Shown one piece after another: positions 33,339-41,774 of a DNA stretch of 42,062 bases; within the stretch, counting starts at the first letter, position 1, and every line of letters starts with the position of its first letter. Made by a program: the position numbers and the translations under genes. Where the stretch lies: positions 1 through 42,062 of the forward strand of contig CACWQW010000017.1 of NCBI GenBank assembly GCA_902763085.1, read 5' to 3'. Below the pieces are notes generated by a model. That model made no database searches. It was not told the origin of the DNA and saw nothing but the letters and a program-made list of their open reading frames with translations. The DNA comes from Dongibacter bovis. GTDB lineage: Bacteria; Bacillota; Negativicutes; Selenomonadales; Selenomonadaceae.

Positions 33339-35183
33339 ATGCGTTCCACATTCGCCGGCCTCAACACGATGGTGCGCGGCATCTACTCGAACCAGCTCTC
33401 GCTCGACACGACGGGGCACAACATCACGAACGCCTCGACGGAGGGCTACTCCCGCCAGAGCGTCAACCTCGCCGCTACGCGCGGCCAACAGGTCTCGTCC
33501 ATCTACGGCCAGGTTATGGTCGGCACGGGCGTCGACTCGACGTCGATCCAGCGCGCGCGCAACATCTACGCCGACAAGCAGTACTGGTCGGAGACGGCGC
33601 AGCAGCAGTACTACAAGACGGCGCAGACGAACTACGACAAGGTCGAGGCGATCTTCAACGACTCGGGCAACACGGGCATCAAGAACGCCGTCACGGAGTT
33701 CTACAACGCGTGGAACGACCTCTCGACGAGCGCCTCGACCGCGAGCAACCGCACGGCCGTCATCGAGAAGGGAAACGTGCTCGCCGACCGCATCAAGACG
33801 GCGTCGCAGCAACTTCAGGAGCAGATCAACGCCCAGTACGATGACATGAGCCTCAGTGTCACGCAGATCAACAACTACACGGATCAGCTCGTTAAGCTCA
33901 ACCAGAACATCATGACGACCGAGGCGACGGGCGCGAGCGCGAACGACCTGCGTGACCAGCGCGACCTCATCGTCGACAACCTCTCGAAATACATGAACCT
34001 CAACGTCTACGAAGACGACAAGGGCATGTACTCCATCGTCTCGAACGGCATCACGATGGTCGGCGGCATCAACAAGCTCACGCTCGAGATGTCCGAGCCG
34101 CAGGCGAATGAGAAATACGGCATCAACGACTACACGATCAACATCAAGGAGTCTGGCATCGCCTACCTCCCGACGAACGGTAGCCTGAAGGCGCAGATGG
34201 ACACGATTGCAGAGGACAAGGGCTACCTCGACGACATGTCGAACATCGCGGGCTTCATGCTCACGACGTTCAACACCATGCATCAGCAGGGCGCGGGCAT
34301 CGACGGTACGGACAGCAGTCTCGCGAAGTACTACACGGACGGCAACGGCAAGAAGTACACGGACGTCGCGATGACGACGGAGTACACGGGCCCGAGCTAC
34401 GGCGAGAACTTCTGGGGCGACAACAACACGCTCTACACCTGGGACGCAGAAAACAGCTGCATCAAGGCGACGAAGGTCGAGAAGCTCAAGCATGAGAAGG
34501 CCTTCACGGAAACGAAGAATGCTGACGGCACCGTGACGCGGACACCGAAAGTCACGCTGAGCGGCACGGGGACGTCGTCTACGCTCGACGGCATCAACAT
34601 CATCAACGCGCTCACGGTGAACACCGCCATCTCGTCGACGGGCGGACAGAACATCATCGCCGCGCGCAAGTTCACGGTCGAGCAGACGACGGATGACAAC
34701 GGCAAGCTCGGCGCCTACGAGGTCGCGCTGAACGGCTCGGGTGACGGTACGAACGCGACGAACATCTCGACGCTCATCAACATGGACCAGGATAACGTCA
34801 CCTCGACGGCGAATGTCGTCTACAGCGACGGAACGGCGTCCTTCATGGACACGACGACCGCGGCGGATAAGATCACGGCGACGCTCAAGAACAACATGGT
34901 GAGCCGCTCCCTCGACAAGGACTCCGTCAACGCCTACTACTCCGCGATGGTCGCGAAGCTCGGCAGCGACTCCGAGTCGCTCGACGACAAGGCGGACGCG
35001 CAGGACAAGCTCATTCTGCAGATCACGAACTGGCGCTCCTCGACCTCTGGCGTCGACTGGAACGAGGAACTCTCGAACATGATCAAGTTCCAGCAGGGCT
35101 ACAGTGCCTGCTCCCGCTGCCTCACGACGATGGACGAGATGCTCGACAAGCTCGTGAACTCCACCGGCATGGTCGGCAGGTAA
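33339..35183 (+). CDS. flgK: Flagellar hook-associated protein 1
   Basis: Forms the first hook-filament junction ring. 614 aa. The N terminus FAGLNTMVRGIYSNQLSLDTTGHNITNASTEGYSRQSVNL and the C terminus LSNMIKFQQGYSACSRCLTTMDEMLDKLVN are the paired coiled-coil D0/D1 elements of the axial family. The variable outer domain between is rich in Thr, Asn, Asp and Gly. Unusually for FlgK, two cysteines (SACSRC) lie in the C-terminal helix. ACAAGGAAAAGGTG precedes the ATG. It is followed by flgL after 31 nt. Confidence 0.95.
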   Translation: MRSTFAGLNTMVRGIYSNQLSLDTTGHNITNASTEGYSRQSVNLAATRGQQVSSIYGQVMVGTGVDSTSIQRARNIYADKQYWSETAQQQYYKTAQTNYDKVEAIFNDSGNTGIKNAVTEFYNAWNDLSTSASTASNRTAVIEKGNVLADRIKTASQQLQEQINAQYDDMSLSVTQINNYTDQLVKLNQNIMTTEATGASANDLRDQRDLIVDNLSKYMNLNVYEDDKGMYSIVSNGITMVGGINKLTLEMSEPQANEKYGINDYTINIKESGIAYLPTNGSLKAQMDTIAEDKGYLDDMSNIAGFMLTTFNTMHQQGAGIDGTDSSLAKYYTDGNGKKYTDVAMTTEYTGPSYGENFWGDNNTLYTWDAENSCIKATKVEKLKHEKAFTETKNADGTVTRTPKVTLSGTGTSSTLDGINIINALTVNTAISSTGGQNIIAARKFTVEQTTDDNGKLGAYEVALNGSGDGTNATNISTLINMDQDNVTSTANVVYSDGTASFMDTTTAADKITATLKNNMVSRSLDKDSVNAYYSAMVAKLGSDSESLDDKADAQDKLILQITNWRSSTSGVDWNEELSNMIKFQQGYSACSRCLTTMDEMLDKLVNSTGMVGR

Positions 35184-35214
35184 CAGCGGCAGATAACGCA
35201 TAGGAGGGAAATCC

Positions 35215-36549
35215 ATGGCCATCAGAGTCAGTAGCAATCAGATGATCTACAACTACAAGAAGCAGCTCAACGACGCCAACGCCCGTCAGGACAAGCTCCT
35301 CGAGCAGGGCGACGGCAGCAAGCTGCACCGCCCGTCCGACGACTCCGTCGCCTATACGAAGTACCTGCGCTATGATACTTCGCTGCAGGAGAACGAGCAG
35401 TATCAGGAAAACGTCAATACAGGTATCTCATGGATGAAGGCATCCGATGCCGCGCTCGTCTCCATGACGGACATCCAGACGACGTTCAAGGAAAAGACCG
35501 TCGCCGCCGCGAACGGCGACAAGACGAACGAAGACATGGCGGCCATCGGCAAGGAGATGATGGCGGAGATCCAGCAGCTCGTCTCGCTTGGCAACACGCA
35601 GCAGGGCGACCGTTATCTCTTCGCGGGGCAGAAGGACACGACGCAGCCGTTCTCCCTCTCAGACAACACGGTGCAGCGCGGCCTCGCCAAGACGCTCTCG
35701 GAGAAGGCGTCGAACTACTTCAGCGGCGACGATGGCGCGGAGACGATGGGTACGGTGCGCCAGATGCTCACGCTCACGGGCAGCGACCGCAATACCTACT
35801 ACCTCAACACGCGCGACGGCTACATCTACACGAAGGATTTCGTCGAAAACGGCTACAAGCAGAAGACCGCGTCGAACGCGAACGCCGTCGTCGACCCGAC
35901 GGCAGACAGCGTCGGCAAGCTCGACGGCTGGGGGGGCAGTTCGGACGTCTCGAAATACTTCAAGAACACCGGCGAGATCATCAATACGAAGCAGACGGCG
36001 ATGAATGCGACGGGCAGTGCGGCCGGCACGACGTTCACGTTCACGACGATCGAGCAGCAGATCGCCACCTACCAGGGCGACAGCAAGCACATCTCGATGA
36101 CGAAGAAGAACGGCACGACGGAGCCGACGTCCGATACGGTCAACGTCACGGGCCAGGAAATCTGGGGCACGGACATCTTCGATGATGAGGCGTCCGGCAA
36201 CGCGGCGTCCGGCACGGCGATGCTCAACGAGATGCTCACGGTGCACAAGCAGGTCACGAGCGCGAATTTCAACTGGCTAACGGACGACGGGCAGACCATC
36301 TCCGACCAGGCACACGCGACGACGGTCAACACGGAGACGAAGCTCGGCGCGCGCCAGCAGCTCTACAACTCCGTCGCGACGATGCTCGACAACCAGAACG
36401 TCCTCATCAAGCAAGATGTCACGGACGTGAGCTCCGTCGACGTCGCGGCACTCGCGACGAAGCTCATGGAGGAGCAGACCGTCTACAACATGAGTCTCGC
36501 GCTCGGCGCGCGCATCCTGCCGCAGTCGCTCGCGGACTATCTGAGCTGA
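35215..36549 (+). CDS. flgL: Flagellar hook-associated protein 3
   Basis: Second junction protein, stacked on FlgK. 444 aa. The flagellin-like N terminus IRVSSNQMIYNYKKQLNDANARQDKLLEQ and LHRPSDDSVAYTKYLRYDTSLQE is matched by the C terminus GARQQLYNSVATMLDNQNVLIKQDVTDVSSVDVAALATKLMEEQTVYNMSL. The insert between them (about 150-330) makes it longer than the classical FlgL of about 300 aa. AGGAGGGAAATCC precedes the ATG. Confidence 0.94.
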   Translation: MAIRVSSNQMIYNYKKQLNDANARQDKLLEQGDGSKLHRPSDDSVAYTKYLRYDTSLQENEQYQENVNTGISWMKASDAALVSMTDIQTTFKEKTVAAANGDKTNEDMAAIGKEMMAEIQQLVSLGNTQQGDRYLFAGQKDTTQPFSLSDNTVQRGLAKTLSEKASNYFSGDDGAETMGTVRQMLTLTGSDRNTYYLNTRDGYIYTKDFVENGYKQKTASNANAVVDPTADSVGKLDGWGGSSDVSKYFKNTGEIINTKQTAMNATGSAAGTTFTFTTIEQQIATYQGDSKHISMTKKNGTTEPTSDTVNVTGQEIWGTDIFDDEASGNAASGTAMLNEMLTVHKQVTSANFNWLTDDGQTISDQAHATTVNTETKLGARQQLYNSVATMLDNQNVLIKQDVTDVSSVDVAALATKLMEEQTVYNMSLALGARILPQSLADYLS

Positions 36550-36676
36550 CGCGCGGCGGCGAAGTGCGGCGTATGACGCTGTTCGGGGCTGGGAAAGCAC
36601 GCAGGAGCGATAGATTTCCTTTTCATTAAATTTGCAGGGACAGCAGGAATCCGCCAGGGAGAAGGGGAAGCATACC

Positions 36677-37261
36677 ATGTTGAGATTGAACATCCGCATG
36701 ACGCAGCCGATGATCGGCATCCATACGCAGCTCGGCAAGCTCGAGGCGCACTCGACGCCCGCGCGCCTCTCGACGGAGAACCGCCAGGCGCGCTCGAACA
36801 AGGGCTGGACGCAGTGCCGCGTGGACATCGACTCCTACCCGAGCCGCCACAGCTACGGCTATGACAGCCACGCGGACTTCGCCGCGGAGCACGGGCAGCA
36901 GGGGTTCTCGGACCTCGCGCAGTCGACGTCGGGGCACACGCAGCAGGCGTGGTCGCTCATCGAGAACGCGGCGAAGCCGGGCACCGACATGATCCACCAG
37001 ATCTACGAGGGACGCATCACCGACTTCATCAACAAGGGGAAGAACCGCCACATCGTCGCGGAGCTCATCCCCGCGCCGAAGATCACCGTGCACCAGAGCG
37101 AGCTCACGGGCACCGTCGATCCCGGCGACGTCACGGAGCACGTGGACACGGACGCCTTCGCGAAGACGCATTTCACGCCCGGCCAGGTGGAGACATATCT
37201 CAAGCAGAAGGGATCGGTACACCAATGGGTCACGGAAGACCGCTACGACATCTACGCCTGA
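36677..37261 (+). CDS. DUF6470-family protein (YviE-like)
   Basis: 194 aa with the family's start LRLNIRMTQPMIGIHTQLGKLEAHSTPA, matching proteins encoded between flgL and fliW in Bacillus and Clostridia. The C-terminal half has HIVAELIPAPKITVHQSELTGTVDPGDV. No signal peptide or membrane segment. The function is unknown, but its constant place in the flagellar operon points to filament assembly or regulation. GGAGAAGGGGAAG precedes the ATG. The 127 nt before it hold nothing I can identify. Confidence 0.85.
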   Translation: MLRLNIRMTQPMIGIHTQLGKLEAHSTPARLSTENRQARSNKGWTQCRVDIDSYPSRHSYGYDSHADFAAEHGQQGFSDLAQSTSGHTQQAWSLIENAAKPGTDMIHQIYEGRITDFINKGKNRHIVAELIPAPKITVHQSELTGTVDPGDVTEHVDTDAFAKTHFTPGQVETYLKQKGSVHQWVTEDRYDIYA

Positions 37262-37288
37262 CGTGAGGCGTACCATGGGAGGCAGACT

Positions 37289-37741
37289 ATGAAAAACATC
37301 CATACCGTGCGATTCGGTGACCTGACTATCGATGAGAAGAGCATCGTCCATTTCGCGCAGGGCATCCCCGCGTTCGAGGACGAGCACGACTTCGTCCTCA
37401 TCCCCTACGACGAGGAGAGCCCCTACCTGTTCCTGCAGTCCTGCACGACGCCGGACCTCGCGTTCCTCATGACGGACCCGTACCTCTTCTTCAAGGACTA
37501 CGAGTTCGAGATCGACGACGCGACGGAGAAGAAGCTCGGCCTCAAGGGCCCCGAGGACGTTGCGGTCTACGTGCTGCTCACGATCCCGGGCGGCAGCATC
37601 AAGGACATGACGGCGAACCTCATGGCGCCCGTCATCATCAACCAGAACACGCTCGATGCCCTGCAGCTCGTGCTCGAGAAGAGCCCCTACAAGACGAAGC
37701 ACCGCCTGTTCCGCGCGGACGCGGGAAAGGAGGCGCGCTGA
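37289..37741 (+). CDS. fliW: Flagellar assembly factor FliW
   Basis: 150 aa. FliW binds flagellin and, when free, blocks CsrA, so that flagellin translation follows filament growth. It shows IHTVRFGDLTIDEKSIVHFAQGIPAFEDEHDFVLIP and the later YVLLTIPGG and TANLMAPVIINQNT motif. GGGAGGCAGAC precedes the ATG. Its stop overlaps the csrA start (TGATG), the classical coupled pair. Confidence 0.95.
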   Translation: MKNIHTVRFGDLTIDEKSIVHFAQGIPAFEDEHDFVLIPYDEESPYLFLQSCTTPDLAFLMTDPYLFFKDYEFEIDDATEKKLGLKGPEDVAVYVLLTIPGGSIKDMTANLMAPVIINQNTLDALQLVLEKSPYKTKHRLFRADAGKEAR

Positions 37742-37965
37742 TGCTCGTACTCACACGCAAGCCGAAACAGCAGATCATGGTGGGGGACGACATCATCATC
37801 AACATCGTCGAGGTGCAGGGAGACAACGTCCGCATCGCCATCGACGCGCCGCGCTCCATCAAGATCTACCGCGGCGAGATCTACCACGCCATCCAGGAGG
37901 AAAACAAGCAGGCCGCCGCCCCGGTGCCGATGAACCTCGACCTCAAGGGCGCGTTGCCAAAGTGA
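37741..37965 (+). CDS. csrA: Carbon storage regulator CsrA
   Basis: 74 aa. CsrA binds GGA motifs in mRNA leaders, in this setting repressing flagellin translation. It has the full core MLVLTRKPKQQIMVGDDIII, VRIAIDAPRSI and YRGEIYHAI, with the RNA-binding arginine in the last motif. The C-terminal extension (about 52-74) is where FliW binds in studied Firmicutes. It starts on the last base of the fliW stop. Confidence 0.97.
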   Translation: MLVLTRKPKQQIMVGDDIIINIVEVQGDNVRIAIDAPRSIKIYRGEIYHAIQEENKQAAAPVPMNLDLKGALPK

Positions 37966-37990
37966 CCCGTACTACGTGAAAGCGCCAGCC

Positions 37991-38025
37991 GCGCGGCACA
38001 TTTTAGGCCGCGCCTTTGGATTTTA
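37991..38025 (+). terminator. Possible weak terminator after csrA
   Basis: GCGCGGC (37991-37997) pairs with GCCGCGC (38007-38013), followed by CTTTGGATTTT. The T run is interrupted, so partial read-through into flaG is likely. Confidence 0.4.
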
Positions 38026-38077
38026 CAATACATCAAGTTCATGGACTGACATCATCATATCTACGGAGGGATATCAA

Positions 38078-38569
38078 ATGATTGGAAAAGTACAGGATCT
38101 TGTCTCGGCCGCCGTCGTCATCGGCGCGACGGAGTCAACACCAGGCATCAATGAAACGGCAGCGTCTGAGGCTGCTTCGTCGACGGCGAGCCAGGATCAG
38201 CAGACGCAGCAGGATATGGCGGAGACGCCGGCGGCCTCGCTTGATATCCTCAGTGAGGTCAAGAATGCTGCAAGCGCCACAGACGGCGTGCAGGACGGCA
38301 AAACAGACAAGGAAAAGCAGGACGGCGATCCCGACAGAAAGCTCGACGAGAAATCCGTCAGCTACATCACGGAGGAGCTCAACAAGCTCATGAGCCGCAT
38401 CAACTGCAACCTGAGATTCCAATACCACAAGGAAGTCGACATGATGTCGGTCAAGATGCTCGACAAGAAAACGGGCGACGTCCTCAAGGAAGTCCCGCCC
38501 GAGGCGCTCATCAAACACATGATCAAAGCGAAGGACTGGCTCGGTGCCTTCCTCGATAAGACAGTCTAA
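38078..38569 (+). CDS. flaG: FlaG-family flagellar protein
   Basis: 163 aa. The C-terminal FlaG domain is clear (SYITEELNKLMSRINCNLRFQYHKEVDMMSVKMLDKKTGDVLKEVPPEALIKHM). It follows a long disordered N-terminal stretch rich in A, S, T and Q. FlaG influences filament length. The ATG at 38078 has ACGGAGGGA upstream; the frame is open earlier but has no supported start. It precedes fliD by 15 nt, as usual. Confidence 0.9.
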   Translation: MIGKVQDLVSAAVVIGATESTPGINETAASEAASSTASQDQQTQQDMAETPAASLDILSEVKNAASATDGVQDGKTDKEKQDGDPDRKLDEKSVSYITEELNKLMSRINCNLRFQYHKEVDMMSVKMLDKKTGDVLKEVPPEALIKHMIKAKDWLGAFLDKTV

Positions 38570-38584
38570 AAGGGAGGGAATCCT

Positions 38585-40669
38585 ATGTCAACGCACGGAA
38601 TCTACGGACTCTCCGGCTCCGGCATCGACGTCGACTCGATGGTCAAGGTCGGCATGATGACGAAGCAGAGCCAATACGATAAAATGTACAAGCAGGAGGT
38701 CAAGAACGAGTGGCTCAAGGAAGCGTACAGTGACCTCTACAGCGATCTCAACACGTTCAATACGACGACGCTCTCGAGCTACAAGATGAGCTCGAAGACG
38801 AGCCCGATGCTCGCATCGAGTTCCTCCTCGACGGTCGCGACGGCGACGGCGAACGCCGATGCCGCCTCGATGTCGCATACGGTCAACGTTTCGGCGCTCG
38901 CCTCGAACGCCTATCTCTTGACGGGCGAGGATAAACTCACGCGCGCGAATGAGAGCGACAGCGCGAAGACGAGCATCTATCTCAAGGATATGCTTTTTAA
39001 AGAGGCGGAGCAGACAGGTCTCCAGAGCGACCTCAAGGCGAACAGCACGCTCGGCAGCCAGACGCTTGTGAGCTTCAACATCGCGGACGGAACGGGTGCG
39101 AATGCCACGTCGAAGACCATCTCGTTCACCTATAACGACATCTTCTCGAGCGGGCAGACGCTCAACGACCTCGTATCGAAGATCAACGCCTCGGGCGTCA
39201 ACATCAAAGCATCGTTCGACAACACGAACGATGCCTTCTCCCTCTATCAGAAGACGGGCGGCGAGGCCAACAAGATCATCCTCTCCGTTGCGAACGACAG
39301 CTCGGCGGCCGCGGCCAACGGCAAGACGCTCCTCGGCAACCTCAACCTCCACAGCGTGACGAACATGACGGATGCAAACGGCAACCGCACGAGTACGCTC
39401 TCGGCAAGCGAGATCGATCTCGATGCTGTGACGACGGGTACGAGCGAGGTCGGCGGCACGCAGGCGTCCTATACGAGCGCGACGAAGACGACGGGCGACG
39501 CGTTGCTCTCGACGCTCTTCAAGGCGCAGGACGGCAGCAAGTCCGCGACGTTCACCGTCAATGGGAAGACCGTCACCATCGACGATGTCACGACAAAGAA
39601 GGTCAGTGATCTCATCGCCGCGATCAATAACAGCGGTGCAGACGTCACGGCGTCCCTCGACTCGGATGGCCAGCTCAAGGTCGCCTCGACGGACGGCACG
39701 TCGAAGGTCACGTTCGGCGTCTCGAGCAGTGCGACGGACGCCGCGTCCGCGAACGGCCGCTCCCTGCTCAACGGGCTGAACTTCGTCTCGGGCAAAGAGC
39801 TCACGGCAGATACTCACGGTGCTTCGACTGCAGGTAAGAGCGCGACTGCGACCATCGATGGCAAGAAATACACGTCAGACACCGGCAAGGTCACGGTCGG
39901 CGGCGTCACCTATACGCTCAACGCCACGGGCGCGACGACCGTCTCCGTCTCGCAGGACACCGACACACTCGTCAAGAACGTCCAGTCGTTCGTCGATGAC
40001 TACAACAAGATGATCGACGCGCTCAACACGAAGTACTACGAGAAGCAATACAGCGACTACGGCGTCCTCACGAAATCGCAGGAAAGCGCGATGACGGCCG
40101 ACCAGATTACGAAGTGGAACGAAAAGGCGAAATCCGGCCTGCTCTACCACGACCAGACGCTCGGCAAGGTCATCAGCTCGATGCGTCAGGCGCTCTACAC
40201 GCCCGTCGACTCCGTCACCAGCAACTACAACACGATGATGTCCATCGGCATCTCCTCCTCGACGGATCAGGGGCATATCAAGCTCGACACCGACAAGCTC
40301 AAGACGGCGCTCGCCGCCGATCCGGACTGCGTGCGCCAGCTCTTCGCCAATACTGGCGACGTCACGAAGACGAATGCCGACGGAACCACAACGACCACGA
40401 CGGAGTACGACTCTGAGGGCGTCCTCAACCGCATCTCCGATGCGCTCTACACGAACCTCAAGACGATGAAGAGCTACGCGGGCAATTCCACGGAAACATC
40501 TGATGGTAGCACGCTCGGCACGCTCATCGAAACGCTCAAGACGAAGATGTCGGACTTCAAGACGCAGATGGATGCCTATGAGGAAGCGCTCTACGACAAA
40601 TACGACGCGATGGAGACGGCCATCCAGCGGCTCGGTACCCAGCTCGGCTACATCACGGGCGGCAACTGA
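38585..40669 (+). CDS. fliD: Flagellar filament cap protein FliD
   Basis: 694 aa, long for FliD. The N terminus (GLSGSGIDVDSMVKVGMM, NEWLKEAYSDLYSDLNTF) and the C terminus (MSDFKTQMDAYEEALYDKYDAMETAIQRLGTQLGYI) are the paired coiled coils. At least two central segments share a pattern: FNIADGTGANATSKTISFTYNDIF..LNDLVSKINASGVNIKASF and FTVNGKTVTIDDVTTKKVSDLIAAINNSGADVTASL. These are the flagellin-hook IN-type repeats. FliD caps the growing filament and directs flagellin folding. AGGGAGGGAATCCT precedes the ATG. Confidence 0.94.
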   Translation: MSTHGIYGLSGSGIDVDSMVKVGMMTKQSQYDKMYKQEVKNEWLKEAYSDLYSDLNTFNTTTLSSYKMSSKTSPMLASSSSSTVATATANADAASMSHTVNVSALASNAYLLTGEDKLTRANESDSAKTSIYLKDMLFKEAEQTGLQSDLKANSTLGSQTLVSFNIADGTGANATSKTISFTYNDIFSSGQTLNDLVSKINASGVNIKASFDNTNDAFSLYQKTGGEANKIILSVANDSSAAAANGKTLLGNLNLHSVTNMTDANGNRTSTLSASEIDLDAVTTGTSEVGGTQASYTSATKTTGDALLSTLFKAQDGSKSATFTVNGKTVTIDDVTTKKVSDLIAAINNSGADVTASLDSDGQLKVASTDGTSKVTFGVSSSATDAASANGRSLLNGLNFVSGKELTADTHGASTAGKSATATIDGKKYTSDTGKVTVGGVTYTLNATGATTVSVSQDTDTLVKNVQSFVDDYNKMIDALNTKYYEKQYSDYGVLTKSQESAMTADQITKWNEKAKSGLLYHDQTLGKVISSMRQALYTPVDSVTSNYNTMMSIGISSSTDQGHIKLDTDKLKTALAADPDCVRQLFANTGDVTKTNADGTTTTTTEYDSEGVLNRISDALYTNLKTMKSYAGNSTETSDGSTLGTLIETLKTKMSDFKTQMDAYEEALYDKYDAMETAIQRLGTQLGYITGGN

Positions 40670-40738
40670 GCAATCGCATAACGCGCGGCGGAAGCGCCAC
40701 ACATACTTTTGACAGGGAGAACACAGGAGGAATCACGA

Positions 40739-41152
40739 ATGGTAAACAACGCAGCTGAGGCCTACAAGCGCCAGCAGATCATGACGGCGACGCCGGAAGC
40801 GCTGACGCTCATGCTCTACAACGGCTGCCTGAAATTCATCGACGAAGGAATCCAGGGTGTCAAAGACAAGCAATGGGAGGCGGCGAACAACTCCCTGCAG
40901 AAGGCGCAGAATATCATCTCCGAGTTCCGCATCACGCTCGACATGGACTACGACATCTCGCATCAGCTCATGCCGCTCTACAACTACACCTACGACCGCC
41001 TCGTCGAGGGCAACATCAAGAGCGATGTCGCGATGCTCGAAGAGGCAAAGGGCATCATCAAGGAACTGCGCGACGCCTGGGCACAGGCCATGAAAAAGGC
41101 GCGCAAGGAAAAGGGCACGCAGGGCGTGCAGAACGGCAGCTACGTCGGCTGA
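40739..41152 (+). CDS. fliS: Flagellin export chaperone FliS
   Basis: 137 aa. FliS binds the C terminus of flagellin and prevents early polymerisation. It shows AAEAYKRQQIMTATPEALTLMLYNGCLKFIDEG and the helical LDMDYDISHQLMPLYNYTYDRLVEGNIKSD. ACAGGAGGAATCACGA precedes the ATG at 40739; the frame upstream is open but unsupported. It lies between fliD and a fliT-like gene. The flagellin gene itself is not in the window. Confidence 0.95.
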   Translation: MVNNAAEAYKRQQIMTATPEALTLMLYNGCLKFIDEGIQGVKDKQWEAANNSLQKAQNIISEFRITLDMDYDISHQLMPLYNYTYDRLVEGNIKSDVAMLEEAKGIIKELRDAWAQAMKKARKEKGTQGVQNGSYVG

Positions 41153-41183
41153 GCCGGCAAAGCGCGGAAAGGAGCGGGGAGAC

Positions 41184-41543
41184 ATGCAGGCACAGGCAGA
41201 GGAGCAGCTGGCGGCGGCGCGCCGCGAATGGCAGCTCTACCGTACGCTTTCGGAGGAACTCCTCAAGTTCATCACGAAGGAAGACATCGACGAATTCCTC
41301 GCGCTCGCAAAGCAGCGCACCGAGCTCGTCGCTCGCATGAAGGCGAACCCCGCGACCGAGACGTTCCGCCAGACGGATGAGTGCCGCGCGCTCGTCGCGC
41401 AGATTAAGCCGCTCGACATGCAGCTCATCTACAAGGCGAAAAGCTGGCTCAACAAAAGCCGCCGACAAAACGCCACCGTCCACGCCTACGACCTCACCGC
41501 GGCCGTCAGTCCCGTGGGGAATCTGTTTAACCGGAAATATTAA
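41184..41543 (+). CDS. fliT: FliT-like flagellar chaperone
   Basis: 119 aa, helical (EEQLAAARREWQLYRTLSEELLKFITKEDIDEFLALAKQRTELVARMK). This pattern and the position after fliS fit the FliT group, which holds FliD for export. Sequence conservation in this family is poor, so the name rests on layout and predicted fold. AAGGAGCGGGGAG precedes the ATG. It is the last gene of the operon, ended by a strong terminator. Confidence 0.7.
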   Translation: MQAQAEEQLAAARREWQLYRTLSEELLKFITKEDIDEFLALAKQRTELVARMKANPATETFRQTDECRALVAQIKPLDMQLIYKAKSWLNKSRRQNATVHAYDLTAAVSPVGNLFNRKY

Positions 41544-41556
41544 AAATATGAAAGAC

Positions 41557-41597
41557 AAAAACTGCGGCAGGACATTGCTCCTGCCGCAGTTTTTTTA
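41557..41597 (+). terminator. Terminator of the flagellar filament operon
   Basis: AAAACTGCGGCAGGA pairs with TCCTGCCGCAGTTTT around CATTGC, then T3 more. A perfect ~15-bp stem. Confidence 0.92.
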
Positions 41598-41598
41598 G

Positions 41599-41682
41599 AT
41601 AGAAGTGCTTCTGGCTCTATCGGAAAATAAACCGGAACCTGTGCTTGAAGCGATGTGGAAGTTGCTGTTGAAGCGAGTTTGA
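41599..41682 (+). other. Short coding relic without a start codon
   Basis: An open stretch of 27 codons (IEVLLALSENKPEPVLEAMW, then KLLLKRV and a stop) begins right after the operon terminator. It has protein-like composition but no start or binding site. It may be the C-terminal remnant of a lost gene. Chance cannot be excluded. Confidence 0.3.
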
Positions 41683-41690
41683 AGTAAAAT
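41662..41690 (+). promoter_or_regulatory. Possible promoter of the Rpn-family gene
   Basis: TTGCTG (41662-41667), 17-nt spacer, TAAAAT (41685-41690). About 85 nt upstream of the start codon. Confidence 0.5.
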
Positions 41691-41774
41691 AGAAGTGACT
41701 TCAAAGAGTCGCTGATTCCTATTGATTGCCGATGGGATCAGTGCTTCCAAAAACCAAGAGAGGAGGAAGTGCAC

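Noticed and set aside
32595-35237. Very long minus-strand open frame across flgK
   Set aside because: It is the antisense shadow of flgN, its neighbour and flgK: arginine- and valine-rich, without domains or a binding site. GC-rich codons suppress stops on the opposite strand.
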